Positions 49,106-56,766 of a stretch of DNA of 64,000 nt are shown in pieces (within the stretch, counting starts at the first letter, position 1; every line of letters begins with the position of its first letter). Source of the stretch: Clostridium acidisoli DSM 12555 (GTDB taxonomy: Bacteria; Bacillota; Clostridia; Clostridiales; Clostridiaceae). The DNA lies in the NCBI RefSeq assembly GCF_900176305.1, contig NZ_FWXH01000002.1:744001-808000 (forward strand), written 5' to 3'. The position numbers and the translations under genes are program-made. The notes under the pieces were generated by a model. That model did no database searches and was not told where the DNA came from. It saw only the letters and a list, made by a program, of their open reading frames with translations.

Positions 49106-49593
49106 TCAGTATCATCACCTTTTAAGGCTTTTAACAATGGGTCTTCTTTAGTTATCTTATCGTTCATATTAATGACTGATAATTTCGCACGGCTTGCTGG
49201 CGAGAGACCTAATTGCATACAACATTGATAAAATATTTGTTGATAATCTTTGTAAACTTGTACCGCTGGGTTCTTCTGCCCACTTCCATCTTCCCTATAA
49301 AGAACTAATCCATGTTGTTTAATTAATTTATTTGCTTCTCGCATATGTATTATAGAAGCTACAGTTTGTGATAAAATTTCTACATCTAAATTATTTAAAA
49401 TACCACTTGCTTTTAATTCTGTGACCAAATAATTATATAAATCTTTTTCTTTTTTAGTTGTAAGTCCAGCAGGAAGTGAATAAACTAAATTATCATTTCC
49501 TTTTAGTTTTTCTTCCTGCTCTTTGCGTTCTTCAATTTCTTTTTTTGTAAAATGTGTGTTATTAGTTGCTAATGGTTTTGCACTTTTTGCCAT
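49102..49593 (-). CDS. Terminase small subunit, P27 family
   Basis: 163 residues: LPAGLTTKKEKDLYNYLVTELKASGILNNLDVEILSQTVASIIHMREANKLIKQHGLVLY, then NPAVQVYKDYQQIFYQCCMQLGLSPASRAKL, the P27 signature. It recognises the packaging site and guides the large subunit. GGAGGTG precedes the ATG. It lies immediately downstream of the likely cos region and HNH gene. Confidence 0.94.
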   Translation of the reverse strand: MAKSAKPLATNNTHFTKKEIEERKEQEEKLKGNDNLVYSLPAGLTTKKEKDLYNYLVTELKASGILNNLDVEILSQTVASIIHMREANKLIKQHGLVLYREDGSGQKNPAVQVYKDYQQIFYQCCMQLGLSPASRAKLSVINMNDKITKEDPLLKALKGDDTE

Positions 49594-49730
49594 AATCTAT
49601 TCACCTCCAATTTTTATTCTTTTAGATATGTCTCAAAATAGCTCAAAACGGATATATTTCCAACCGAAGGATTGCCACAGACCTTTTGGCACTGCCTAAA
49701 AATTTTCGCTTCCTCCCCCGTATACCTTTT
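49594..49730 (-). other. Probable packaging (cos) region
   Basis: A 137-bp gap between HNH nuclease and terminase genes, with a sharply higher G content on one strand (minus: ACGGGGGAGGAAGCG, near 49700) amid AT-rich DNA. In HK97-like phages with a P27 small subunit, cos usually lies exactly here. The cut site itself cannot be seen. Confidence 0.5.
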
Positions 49731-50174
49731 TTACAATCCATATTCATCATCAAATTCTTTTACCAGTATATGTAAGATAGTTTGCATTTTCTTCTTATCT
49801 TTATCACCTTTATCATACTCAACATGTACTCTACCATGACAGTATGGACACAAGGATACTAGGTTATCCTCTACTAATGCCAAGTCCATATCATCCTTTA
49901 ACTCAACAATGTGATGGGTATACTTACTCTCCTCTGTTTTACCTTTATGCCAACATACTACACATAAGCCTAAATAATGTCTCTTAATAGATTCACTCAG
50001 TACTATCCATCCCTTACTGTTATAGAACCGTTGTCTCTTCCTTTCCTGTTCATCCTTCATACGTCTTATCTTATAGTCTTTATAATTCTTCTTTCTCTTA
50101 TCTTGTTCACACTTGCATAGTGTACCTTCTAATACTTTCTCGCCACACTCCATACACTTCCTAAATACTGGCAT
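49731..50174 (-). CDS. HNH endonuclease
   Basis: 147 residues. Two N-terminal zinc-binding pairs (CMECG, CKCE), a basic middle, then the HNH core CVVCWHKGK...YTHHIVELKDD...DNLVSLCPYCHGRVH, with metal-binding cysteines and the catalytic His. HNH proteins encoded next to terminase help cos cleavage and packaging in HK97-type phages. Confidence 0.92.
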   Translation of the reverse strand: MPVFRKCMECGEKVLEGTLCKCEQDKRKKNYKDYKIRRMKDEQERKRQRFYNSKGWIVLSESIKRHYLGLCVVCWHKGKTEESKYTHHIVELKDDMDLALVEDNLVSLCPYCHGRVHVEYDKGDKDKKKMQTILHILVKEFDDEYGL

Positions 50175-50176
50175 TA

Positions 50177-50320
50177 CTATATACCTTTCTTATATCTTGT
50201 AATACATTCTTTTAATTGTGTATCATCCATGGCAGATAAGACTTGCATACATCCTTCAATTCCAGCATCTATAACATATCCTACAGTAATAACAATAAGT
50301 ATTGCTAATAATATTCCCAT
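50177..50320 (-). CDS. 47-residue small protein with one membrane helix
   Basis: MGILLAILIVITVGYVIDAG gives a membrane helix, followed by a polar tail with two cysteines (EGCMQVL, LKECIT). AATGGTG lies upstream. It ends 2 bp before the HNH start, so the two are coupled. Not recognised. Confidence 0.6.
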   Translation of the reverse strand: MGILLAILIVITVGYVIDAGIEGCMQVLSAMDDTQLKECITRYKKGI

Positions 50321-50357
50321 TAATATTCACCATTCTTTAATATTTATTTTTAGACAT

Positions 50358-50382
50358 AAAAAAAGAAGCTATAAAAGCTTCT
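50358..50382 (-). terminator. Terminator after the 42-aa membrane peptide gene
   Basis: GAAGC/GCTTC stem (extended by A-T pairs) at the stop codon, then seven T, ATG and a CTAAAAATA stretch on the minus strand. Confidence 0.75.
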
Positions 50383-50509
50383 ACATTGCTTGAATAATAG
50401 CAACAATAATTAATATAATAATCGCCAGCATAGGCAACAGCAGTAACAGACTACCTATAGAACTAATTATTCCACCTATTATCTTTAGTTTTTCACCTTT
50501 ATTAGTCAT
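50381..50509 (-). CDS. 42-residue hydrophobic peptide
   Basis: MTNKGEKLKIIGGIISSIGS followed by a very hydrophobic stretch (LLLLLPMLAIIILIIVAIIQAM). AAGAGGTGAT lies 6 nt upstream. It could be a small membrane effector or a second holin-like peptide. No family recognised. Confidence 0.6.
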   Translation of the reverse strand: MTNKGEKLKIIGGIISSIGSLLLLLPMLAIIILIIVAIIQAM

Positions 50510-50594
50510 ACAAATATCACCTCTTATGATATATTGTACCATTAAACATCTGGCAAAAAAAGAGTTACTTCTTAAATCACCTGATTATTTTCAA

Positions 50595-51167
50595 TTATTT
50601 AATCCCCAAAAATTCTCTTATTTGCTTAACATCATTTGATATATTATCTATCTTAACTTGTTCATCTAGTGTATCTTCTACTTTTTGAGAACTTAATTTA
50701 TTCATTTCATTAATTTCATTTTCTAATTCATCAAGAACTTTCAAAGATATATTAAGCATCAATCCTTTGGGACTTTCTTTTTTTAAATCTTTTCCAATAC
50801 TTTTCATTGTAACAACTAGAAATATTGCTAAAGTAACAAAATTCAATGCAAAATTTATTGTTCTATTAAAACTCCAATATTGAAAAATATCTTGAATCAT
50901 AAAATAAAATATATTGCCAAAAATCACAATAAAATACGAAACTCCAAATTCAGTGATGTCTGTGCTGTATTTCCCCAATTTTTCTTCAATTCGTATCTTT
51001 TCAAATTTTATATTCATTTCTTCATTATTAATTTTATTTTTATAAAATTCCTTTATCTCATCATATATCTTTTTAATATTACTATAACTTTTGTCGGCTT
51101 CAGTAATATTATCTGAATTAAATTCATCCATTACCTTATCGTAAATATTTTTATTTGGCTTTTTCAT
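50595..51167 (-). CDS. Membrane protein of unknown function
   Basis: 190 residues: charged helical N-terminus (about 1-70), two membrane helices (about 75-95 and 103-125), then an acidic coiled-coil tail ending KQIREFLGIK. GAGGTGG before the start. Divergent from the plus-strand pair at 51292. A lysogen-expressed membrane protein is possible, but nothing in the sequence shows a role. Confidence 0.65.
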   Translation of the reverse strand: MKKPNKNIYDKVMDEFNSDNITEADKSYSNIKKIYDEIKEFYKNKINNEEMNIKFEKIRIEEKLGKYSTDITEFGVSYFIVIFGNIFYFMIQDIFQYWSFNRTINFALNFVTLAIFLVVTMKSIGKDLKKESPKGLMLNISLKVLDELENEINEMNKLSSQKVEDTLDEQVKIDNISNDVKQIREFLGIK

Positions 51168-51291
51168 ACTACCACCTCAATACACAAATATTCGATATAT
51201 CAAGGTAAAACTTTATAAATATAAAAATATATAAAATAATTAAATACTACTTGTCTTATTTTTGTATATAATGATAAAATAAGGTATAAGG

Positions 51292-51735
51292 GTGGTGGAT
51301 TTATATTTGTATACATTTATTGATAATTTGAATAAATATCCTTATTTCTTGTTTTTAACTTCTATTTCAAGTATAATTGGTCTGTTATTATCTATTTATT
51401 TAATATATAAATCTAATAGTATTGCTAAAACAGTTAAATCGATTTCTATTTCAAAAGATTACAATAATAATAAGGATAAATTTGTTAATAAATTTAAGGT
51501 TTACAAAGTTAGTATTCTTGAAGATGATATTAAAACTAAAACAATAATTCATGATATTCTAGAAGACATTTATAAATTTGAAAACCTATATAAAATTCTA
51601 TTTTCAAACTATGAATTAATAAAAATATATTTCATTAAAATATATTTACATAAAGATTTTAATAAAATAAATTTTGATAAAGTTTGTTATAAATTAGATT
51701 ATTTAATAGGTCGTTTTAACAAAAGGGAGGATTAA
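51292..51735 (+). CDS. Plus-strand membrane-anchored protein in the prophage
   Basis: 147 residues. A membrane helix near the start (FLFLTSISSIIGLLLSIYLIY), then a polar, lysine- and aspartate-rich domain (KFVNKFKVYKVSILEDDIKTKT, YKFENLYKILF). The start may be the GTG at 51292 or a TTG at 51307, which has GGTGG upstream. TATAAT lies at 51267-51272. It runs against all surrounding phage genes and is followed 5 bp later by a second gene. Confidence 0.7.
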   Translation: MVDLYLYTFIDNLNKYPYFLFLTSISSIIGLLLSIYLIYKSNSIAKTVKSISISKDYNNNKDKFVNKFKVYKVSILEDDIKTKTIIHDILEDIYKFENLYKILFSNYELIKIYFIKIYLHKDFNKINFDKVCYKLDYLIGRFNKRED

Positions 51736-51740
51736 TAAAA

Positions 51741-52112
51741 ATGGATATTAAAGCTGTAATAAATAAACTAATTGAAAGAACAAAATTAAGCATTCTTAAA
51801 TGGAACTATTTGGATTCATTACCTCAATTATGTAACAAAGTTTATAATGAATTTAACATATCTCCTATGAATAAAAATTCATTTTTTACTAAAATAAATG
51901 ATGGTTATTTTATCTTAGTAAATGATGAAGATAATGAGGAGTTATACTTAATAGTTTTTCCAACTATAGACTCTAGAGATACAGAAATTATTAATTATAT
52001 AGATAATGATTTATTGTATCAGGATGAACTTCTTAGACTTTTAAACTTAGTAAAAAAACAATATCCTAACGTAGACGATGTTATTTCTAATTTTATGAAT
52101 GATAAATTCTAG
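51741..52112 (+). CDS. Plus-strand soluble protein, partner of the gene at 51292
   Basis: 123 residues, not recognised: DIKAVINKLIERTKLSILKW, then a beta-rich middle (KINDGYFILVNDEDNEELYLIVFPTIDSRD) and a helical end (ELLRLLNLVKKQYPNVDDVISNFM). GGGAGG precedes the ATG. The reverse orientation and own promoter suggest lysogen expression, for example superinfection exclusion or another benefit to the host, but this is inference. Confidence 0.68.
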   Translation: MDIKAVINKLIERTKLSILKWNYLDSLPQLCNKVYNEFNISPMNKNSFFTKINDGYFILVNDEDNEELYLIVFPTIDSRDTEIINYIDNDLLYQDELLRLLNLVKKQYPNVDDVISNFMNDKF

Positions 52113-52115
52113 AAA

Positions 52116-52295
52116 TTAATTATTTATAAAAGTTTCCAGAAACTTTTCAACAGCTTTATTATAATTTTTAGTGTTGTTTTTATTTAATAGAGCTGCTGAA
52201 ATACCTTCTATTTGTTTTAGAATATTATTATTTTGCTGTTCAATAATATTTAGTTTTAATTTTATCTCTTTTATTTCTTCATTATTATATTCCAT
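52116..52295 (-). CDS. 59-residue coiled-coil protein
   Basis: MEYNNEEIKEIKLKLNIIEQ continues as one long amphipathic helix (NIIEQQNNNILKQIEGISAALL) with a lysine-rich C-terminus. GAGG about 8 nt upstream of the ATG. It ends 3 bp from the convergent plus-strand gene. Not recognised. Confidence 0.6.
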   Translation of the reverse strand: MEYNNEEIKEIKLKLNIIEQQNNNILKQIEGISAALLNKNNTKNYNKAVEKFLETFINN

Positions 52296-52367
52296 TATAA
52301 GCCTCTTTTCTAAAATTACTTTAATAAATATTATTATAATTTACTTACGAATATTCTTTTATCCAAT

Positions 52368-52396
52368 AAAAAAAGACCTGTATCTCTACAAGTCCT
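52368..52396 (-). terminator. Terminator after the basic 67-aa protein gene
   Basis: GGACTTGT...ACAGGTC stem with a 5-nt loop, followed by seven T on the minus strand. Confidence 0.8.
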
Positions 52397-52415
52397 TTTA
52401 CCTTTTTATCTTCAT

Positions 52416-52616
52416 CTACTTAAACAAATCCCAGAAACTAAATGTTGTTTTCTTATAAATTTTATTATGTATAGCCTTCTTAGGATTATTAATTAATCCC
52501 ATACCCTTTTTACCGTACAAAGGATTAATACTTTTCTTAACCGCTCTCTTCAATTTTCCAGTAGTTCTAGCTTTAACACTCTTTTTCAATGATGGTTTTC
52601 TCATACCAAACTTCAT
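52416..52616 (-). CDS. Small basic phage protein
   Basis: 66 residues, very basic (KFGMRKPSLKKSVKARTTGKL), with the motif INPLYGKKGMGLINNPKKAIHNKIYKKTTFS that I have seen in hypothetical proteins of Firmicute prophages. Likely binds nucleic acid, by charge only. I chose the ATG at 52616 with AAGGTG seven bases upstream. Confidence 0.65.
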   Translation of the reverse strand: MKFGMRKPSLKKSVKARTTGKLKRAVKKSINPLYGKKGMGLINNPKKAIHNKIYKKTTFSFWDLFK

Positions 52617-52649
52617 TAATAGCACCTTCTTTAAAAAATAAAATGCATT

Positions 52650-52883
52650 TTATTTTTTTAAATTATATTGGCAATAATTTTCATCATTTAGGTATTTTTC
52701 TATTTTTTTCATAAACTTATTATTTATTGTTGTTACATTATAAAATGAAACACCCTTACCTTGTTTACAAAACTCTTCAGACGCTTTTATAATTTTAATT
52801 TTTTTAATTACTTCTGTTTCATTATCATATTTCTTTATTAACACTTGAAATTCATCCCAAAATTCAACTTTAATAAACCACAT
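52650..52883 (-). CDS. Small phage protein of unknown function
   Basis: 77 residues: MWFIKVEFWDEFQVLIKKYD, then VIKKIKIIKASEEFCKQGKGVSFYNVTTINNKFMKKIEKYL. Short alpha/beta fold likely. The ATG at 52883 has GAGGTGAT upstream. Not recognised. Confidence 0.62.
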   Translation of the reverse strand: MWFIKVEFWDEFQVLIKKYDNETEVIKKIKIIKASEEFCKQGKGVSFYNVTTINNKFMKKIEKYLNDENYCQYNLKK

Positions 52884-52930
52884 ATGAATCACCTCATCAT
52901 TTATCTTTAAAATTATCCAATATATATTAT

Positions 52931-53176
52931 TTATAATTGTATATCCTTAATTGCCTCAGCTAATTTTTCATGTTCTGACTCTTTATTATATTCTATTTTA
53001 TTTAATAAATCATTTAATTCTTCTTTTAATTTTGTGATATTAGTTGATAAATACCCATCCATTCTTACATTAGTATTTTCGTAATATCTCCCATTTTCTA
53101 AATTCTGAAGAATATATCTAATATCTTCTAATTCTTTACTGTATCGTTTTTCAATATCAATTATCTTATCCATCAC
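52931..53176 (-). CDS. Helical phage protein of unknown function
   Basis: 81 residues, two charged helices (KRYSKELEDIRYILQNLENGRYYE and ITKLKEELNDLLNKIEYN) around NVRMDGYLSTN. AAGGGAG precedes the ATG by 6-7 nt. Not recognised. Confidence 0.62.
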   Translation of the reverse strand: MMDKIIDIEKRYSKELEDIRYILQNLENGRYYENTNVRMDGYLSTNITKLKEELNDLLNKIEYNKESEHEKLAEAIKDIQL

Positions 53177-53380
53177 ACATACTCCCTTTTATAAAACATA
53201 TTTACGTATATATTCTACAAAAGGTAACAATATCCTTTATTTTTCTAAAACAAAAATCTATTTGTATTCCTTCCAAAATCCAACAAAAATTTCACAATTG
53301 AAAATAGATGAAATATAGATTATTTTAAACATATTTATTATATTATTGTGTAAAATTACATTTTATAAGAAATTTATTAA

Positions 53381-53409
53381 TTGCATAAATATTTTAGTTT
53401 AGATATACT
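53381..53409 (+). promoter_or_regulatory. Promoter of the candidate type I toxin mRNA
   Basis: TTGCAT, a 17-bp spacer and TATACT on the plus strand, placing the RNA start near 53416, ten bases before the first arm of the long-range inverted repeat. Confidence 0.65.
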
Positions 53410-53425
53410 TGAATTAATGATTTTT

Positions 53426-53703
53426 CTAGTTGTTCATGGGAGTTTTAGGAGGTGTTATATGCTTTTCTTAATCTTCAATAAAAATATCTAATTATCTCCT
53501 CTTTAATACATTTTGATGAGGAGGTGACACTATGGCTAATATACATGACTTAAAACCAAATGAAAAAGAACTTTTAAAATTCATTTGCTCATTTGCAAAA
53601 GACGTTTTAAAAGCTCTCATCATTACCTTAATAGTAAAATTTATTTTGTGCATATAGAAGCCGCCACTTTTATATACACTATTTTATTTTGATGAACAAC
53701 TAG
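53426..53703 (+). repeat. Long-range 12-bp inverted repeat around the small ORF
   Basis: CTAGTTGTTCAT (53426-53437) and its exact complement ATGAACAACTAG (53692-53703) bracket the 41-codon gene. In the RNA the 5' leader would pair with the 3' region, as in hok- and AapA-type toxin mRNAs. Between the 5' arm and the gene lies a 10-codon reading frame with its own AGGAGGTG (ATG at 53459). Confidence 0.7.
53532..53657 (+). CDS. Candidate type I toxin peptide (41 aa)
   Basis: MANIHDLKPNEKELLKFICS then FAKDVLKALIITLIVKFILCI: a polar head and a hydrophobic C-terminal membrane helix. An unusually strong ribosome site, GAGGAGGTG, lies 5 nt before the ATG. It is on the opposite strand to the neighbouring phage genes, alone in an 900-bp gap, and overlapped by an antisense promoter. 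The layout fits small membrane toxins of type I systems found in Firmicute prophages; toxicity is inferred only. Confidence 0.62.
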   Translation: MANIHDLKPNEKELLKFICSFAKDVLKALIITLIVKFILCI

Positions 53704-53744
53704 ATATCATATCTACATTGTCTACAAAACTCTACATTATATAC

Positions 53745-53773
53745 ATTATACATCCACATGGGTGTATTTACAA
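53745..53773 (-). promoter_or_regulatory. Antisense promoter facing the toxin gene
   Basis: On the minus strand: TTGTAA (53768-53773), a 17-bp spacer and perfect TATAAT (53745-53750). A transcript would start near 53738 and run against the 3' arm and the toxin ORF, as a type I antitoxin RNA does. Its end cannot be placed. Confidence 0.65.
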
Positions 53774-53856
53774 TAAGTTTGTTTGTAAATTTAAGAATGT
53801 CATTATAATTATTTGTAATATACTATATGTAACCAAACCATCTTTTACACAAGAAT

Positions 53857-53897
53857 AAAAAAGTCCACCGCAACTTAGACTTTTCCTTTTTTTATAT
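53857..53897 (+). terminator. Terminator, possibly bidirectional, after the toxin locus
   Basis: AAAAGTC (53859-53865) pairs with GACTTTT (53878-53884), then CCTTTTTTTAT on the plus strand. The A-run on the other side could serve the minus strand. From here to 54095 I see only AT-rich DNA, including a TA repeat of about 20 bases near 53990-54008. Confidence 0.55.
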
Positions 53898-54095
53898 GAA
53901 CACTAAATCTCATTTCTCTACGAAAAAACTAACACATCATTCTCTTTTGTACAATTGATCAAGGAATTATTATCCTTGACCAACCTTATATTATATATAT
54001 ATATATATCACCATGCACTAACATTCTAGCCATTTTATCTAAATCTTATACTTATATTTTAAATATTTAGTATTAATACTATCTATATAGTCTTC

Positions 54096-54428
54096 TTATT
54101 CTTCATCGTAATCTACATCAAAAGCTGTCTCAATAAAATACATAATAACAAAACTTAGACTATAAATATCATCTTTTAATAACTTACTCAAATCACTTTT
54201 TAAATCTTCATCTGCAAGTCCGATATTGTTTCCATTTGCACTCACCATAATATAATCTGAAATATCAATTTCTTTATCAAGTATTTCCATTATCATGTTA
54301 ATATTCCTTGGTGCTAAAACTTTAGATTTCTCTAATTCAGTCAACATATCGCATAAAAACAAATCTTTTTGGAAGTACATTCCATCTTTATTTAATTCAT
54401 TACTAAAATATTCTTCTATTTTCTTCAT
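54096..54428 (-). CDS. Acidic phage protein of unknown function
   Basis: 110 residues from MKKIEEYFSNEL, acidic, mostly helical: NMIMEILDKEIDISDYIMVSANGNN, DLKSDLSKLLKDDIYSLSFVIMYFIETAFDVDYDEE. I chose the ATG at 54428 because GGGGGAT lies about 8 nt upstream; the ATG five codons earlier is part of that site. Not recognised. Confidence 0.62.
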   Translation of the reverse strand: MKKIEEYFSNELNKDGMYFQKDLFLCDMLTELEKSKVLAPRNINMIMEILDKEIDISDYIMVSANGNNIGLADEDLKSDLSKLLKDDIYSLSFVIMYFIETAFDVDYDEE

Positions 54429-54446
54429 TATTATATCCCCCATTTT

Positions 54447-54785
54447 TTATAATTTATTTTCCATTAAATCGTCTAATAATTTAGCCCACATTTTATTAGA
54501 GTCTAATAAGAATTTAAATTTACGTTTACCATCTTTATATTCATGTCTCTGTTTTAAACTTTCTTCTATAGATTTTGCCACAGAGCATGGTCTTTCTTCG
54601 TCATCACAAAACCATTCATGTTCAGATTCACCATCATTTAATTCTAAATTATCAAAATATTGCATAAGTCTTTTACCATTCTCTTTTGCTTTTTGAGTTT
54701 TCCCATTAAGATTATCTGTATGGCATTCTTTTAATATTTCTCTATCATATTTTTTATTTAAAGATTTATGTTTCTTTTTACTCAT
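54447..54785 (-). CDS. Charged phage protein of unknown function
   Basis: 112 residues: basic start (MSKKKHKSLNKKYDREILKE), acidic middle (NLELNDGESEHEWFCDDEERPCS), helical end (KFLLDSNKMWAKLLDDLMENKL). The ribosome site is poor; it may depend on coupling to the gene that ends 10 bp upstream. Not recognised. Confidence 0.58.
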   Translation of the reverse strand: MSKKKHKSLNKKYDREILKECHTDNLNGKTQKAKENGKRLMQYFDNLELNDGESEHEWFCDDEERPCSVAKSIEESLKQRHEYKDGKRKFKFLLDSNKMWAKLLDDLMENKL

Positions 54786-54795
54786 AATTTAATCG

Positions 54796-55053
54796 CTATA
54801 TCTCCTCCTGCTCTTTATACTTTTTTAATGTAAAAGCAATATTTTTAAAACAACTACAGAATCTTTTTAGTTCTATATTCTCATCAAATTCTGTTAACAA
54901 CTCTTTTACTATATCTGTAGCCATGAATACAAAAGCATACTGCTCTAATCCGTTTCTGTGAATTTTTTCTACTCGTTCTTCAAATATTACATTTGTATAA
55001 AGCCAAGCAATTTTATTTCTATTTACAATTGTAATCTCTTTTAATTCTTCCAT
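54796..55053 (-). CDS. Small helical phage protein
   Basis: 85 residues from MEELKEITIVNRNKIAWLYT, with FVFMATDIVKELLTEFDENIELKRFCSCFKNIAFTLKK after it. I chose the ATG at 55053, with GGAGGATAG upstream, over a longer frame. A hairpin (AAGGGTA/TACCCTT, 55077-55105) lies just upstream of it. Not recognised. Confidence 0.62.
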   Translation of the reverse strand: MEELKEITIVNRNKIAWLYTNVIFEERVEKIHRNGLEQYAFVFMATDIVKELLTEFDENIELKRFCSCFKNIAFTLKKYKEQEEI

Positions 55054-55174
55054 TTCTCTATCCTCCAATCTAAACAAAGGGTACACTTATTTAAGCATAC
55101 CCTTGTATATTTTTTATAATTTTGTTTATAATGTAATTGATTAGTTTAATATGTTTTTTGCTATTGCAAAAGAA

Positions 55175-55741
55175 TTAGTGAGGTTGTACATTTGCAGATG
55201 TTACAATCTCTTTTTCTTTCCATTCTTTATAAGCCTTAACCCATCTGTCTTTTCCAAATCTGCTTATATAACTTGGATAAATATCAAATTTGGCTGCTAT
55301 TTTTTCTCTATCTATTCCTTTTTTAACCATATTCAAAATTTGAAATACATTTTCTTTAGTTAATTTTGTACAATGTCCGTTATTTTCTCCAGTTTGAGCT
55401 TTTATCATTTTACTTTTATCCTTAACTTTACTCTTTCTAACAGCATTTTTTTGTTTATTTATTACAGTCCATCCATCTACTAAACTACAATAATATATCC
55501 AATAATTTTCTCTTTCTTGAAGTTCATCATCACCACATTCCTCTAATATTTCCCACTTAATTCTATTCTTATCTATTTTGTATGGTTCTTGTAATTCTTT
55601 ATAGTAATGCTCTCCATTCCTTAAATGTGTTAAATGATTGCTCCACCTTTTCTTGATTCCATTATCTTGATCTGCACTTCCTACATAAACATTTCCTGTT
55701 TTAAAATCCTCAATTTTGTAAATTCCACTTATAATTTTCAT
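55175..55741 (-). CDS. GIY-YIG endonuclease
   Basis: About 188 residues from MKIISGIYKIEDFKTGNVYVGSA, the GIY-YVG catalytic core with the later WSNHLTHLRNGEHY and Glu in WEILEECG and RENYWI. The C-terminal part has HTH-like repeats (ENVFQILNMVKKGIDREKIAAKFDIYPSYISRFGKDRWVKAY), as in homing enzymes. Probably a free-standing homing endonuclease. GAGGAGG before the ATG at 55741. Confidence 0.9.
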   Translation of the reverse strand: MKIISGIYKIEDFKTGNVYVGSADQDNGIKKRWSNHLTHLRNGEHYYKELQEPYKIDKNRIKWEILEECGDDELQERENYWIYYCSLVDGWTVINKQKNAVRKSKVKDKSKMIKAQTGENNGHCTKLTKENVFQILNMVKKGIDREKIAAKFDIYPSYISRFGKDRWVKAYKEWKEKEIVTSANVQPH

Positions 55742-55811
55742 AATAAATTCCTCCTCAATTTTTATCGACACTATTCTTTATATGTGTTTTATTCAGAAAT
55801 ATTTTTTGTAT

Positions 55812-55845
55812 AAAAAAGACCATACACATTTTTGTGTACAGTCCT
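55812..55845 (-). terminator. Terminator upstream of the GIY-YIG gene
   Basis: GGACTGTACAC/GTGTATGGTC stem with a 5-nt loop, followed by TTTTTTATACAAAAAATAT. It ends the transcript of the 249-residue protein. Confidence 0.85.
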
Positions 55846-55861
55846 TAATTTTTAATATTAG

Positions 55862-56611
55862 TTACATTGTTACTCCATATTTATTGATACTTAAACAATC
55901 AAATCCATTCTCATCTTCATCAAAATCTATATCTATTTCATTATTTTTAAATTTTATTAACTCTATATCATCAATAGCTAATAATTTTGTTTTCTTATTA
56001 TGTTCCTTATCATATAAGTATATGAAATTATCGTCAAATTCCAGTGAACACCAATAATTTAAACTGTTCCAAGCTTCAGAAACTTTCTGTAAAAATTCTG
56101 GAGTTATAGTTTCCACTTCATCATCAGATATATCTTCTCCAAGCACTTCTATTTTTTCATTTACTAAGTCGACATAAAATTGTTCTTCATCACTGGTAAT
56201 ATAAATATTACATTCAGGTCTGTTATAACTTAATGCATCTACACAGGACAAATCAATCTCATATTCACTTGCGACATTACATAAAATTCCATCTATTATA
56301 TATAGATTCTCAACTCCAGTTTCTTCTAATATATCAATTACATATCTTTCTTCTGCTGTAGGCTCATGTATTTCATATTTTTCTTGTTTTAGTGCATCTA
56401 ATATATAAGAAATATATAAATTAATTTCTATATCTTTAAGATAATTTAGCCGAATTTTTTTGTAGTCATATTTGTCATCAAAAATATCGAAAATAAACCC
56501 CTTATCTTCTCCAAGTACAAATCCAATTTCCACTTTCTTACCTAATATCTCAGTTAGTTTACTAGATATTTCATTTCCTAATTCTTTTTGTTTTTGATTA
56601 ATTTTTTCCAT
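55862..56611 (-). CDS. Acidic phage protein of unknown function
   Basis: 249 residues, acidic: an N-terminal beta-rich part (VEIGFVLGEDKGFIFDIFDDKYDYKKIRL), a middle with YVIDILEETGVENLYIIDGILCNV and CNIYITSDEEQFYVDLVNE, and a last beta section (LEFDDNFIYLYDKEHNKKTK). GGAGG precedes the ATG. The nearest well-defined gene is the GIY-YIG nuclease downstream. Not recognised; an acidic early protein could mimic DNA or bind host proteins. Confidence 0.65.
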   Translation of the reverse strand: MEKINQKQKELGNEISSKLTEILGKKVEIGFVLGEDKGFIFDIFDDKYDYKKIRLNYLKDIEINLYISYILDALKQEKYEIHEPTAEERYVIDILEETGVENLYIIDGILCNVASEYEIDLSCVDALSYNRPECNIYITSDEEQFYVDLVNEKIEVLGEDISDDEVETITPEFLQKVSEAWNSLNYWCSLEFDDNFIYLYDKEHNKKTKLLAIDDIELIKFKNNEIDIDFDEDENGFDCLSINKYGVTM

Positions 56612-56766
56612 AATATAATTCCTCCATTTTATTTAAATTTTTTATTAATATTGAAAAATACATTTCATATCTTCCACTTGTAGCCGTATGCGAGGTACGA
56701 AGCATACAGGCGTATTCCTACTTTTTATAATTAAAAGTAAATATTTATAGGTAACTAATCCATTTT

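Noticed and set aside
53990-54008. TA dinucleotide repeat as an origin or CRISPR-like array
   Set aside because: A single simple repeat without spacers, boxes or a nearby replication gene. No CRISPR array is seen anywhere in the window.
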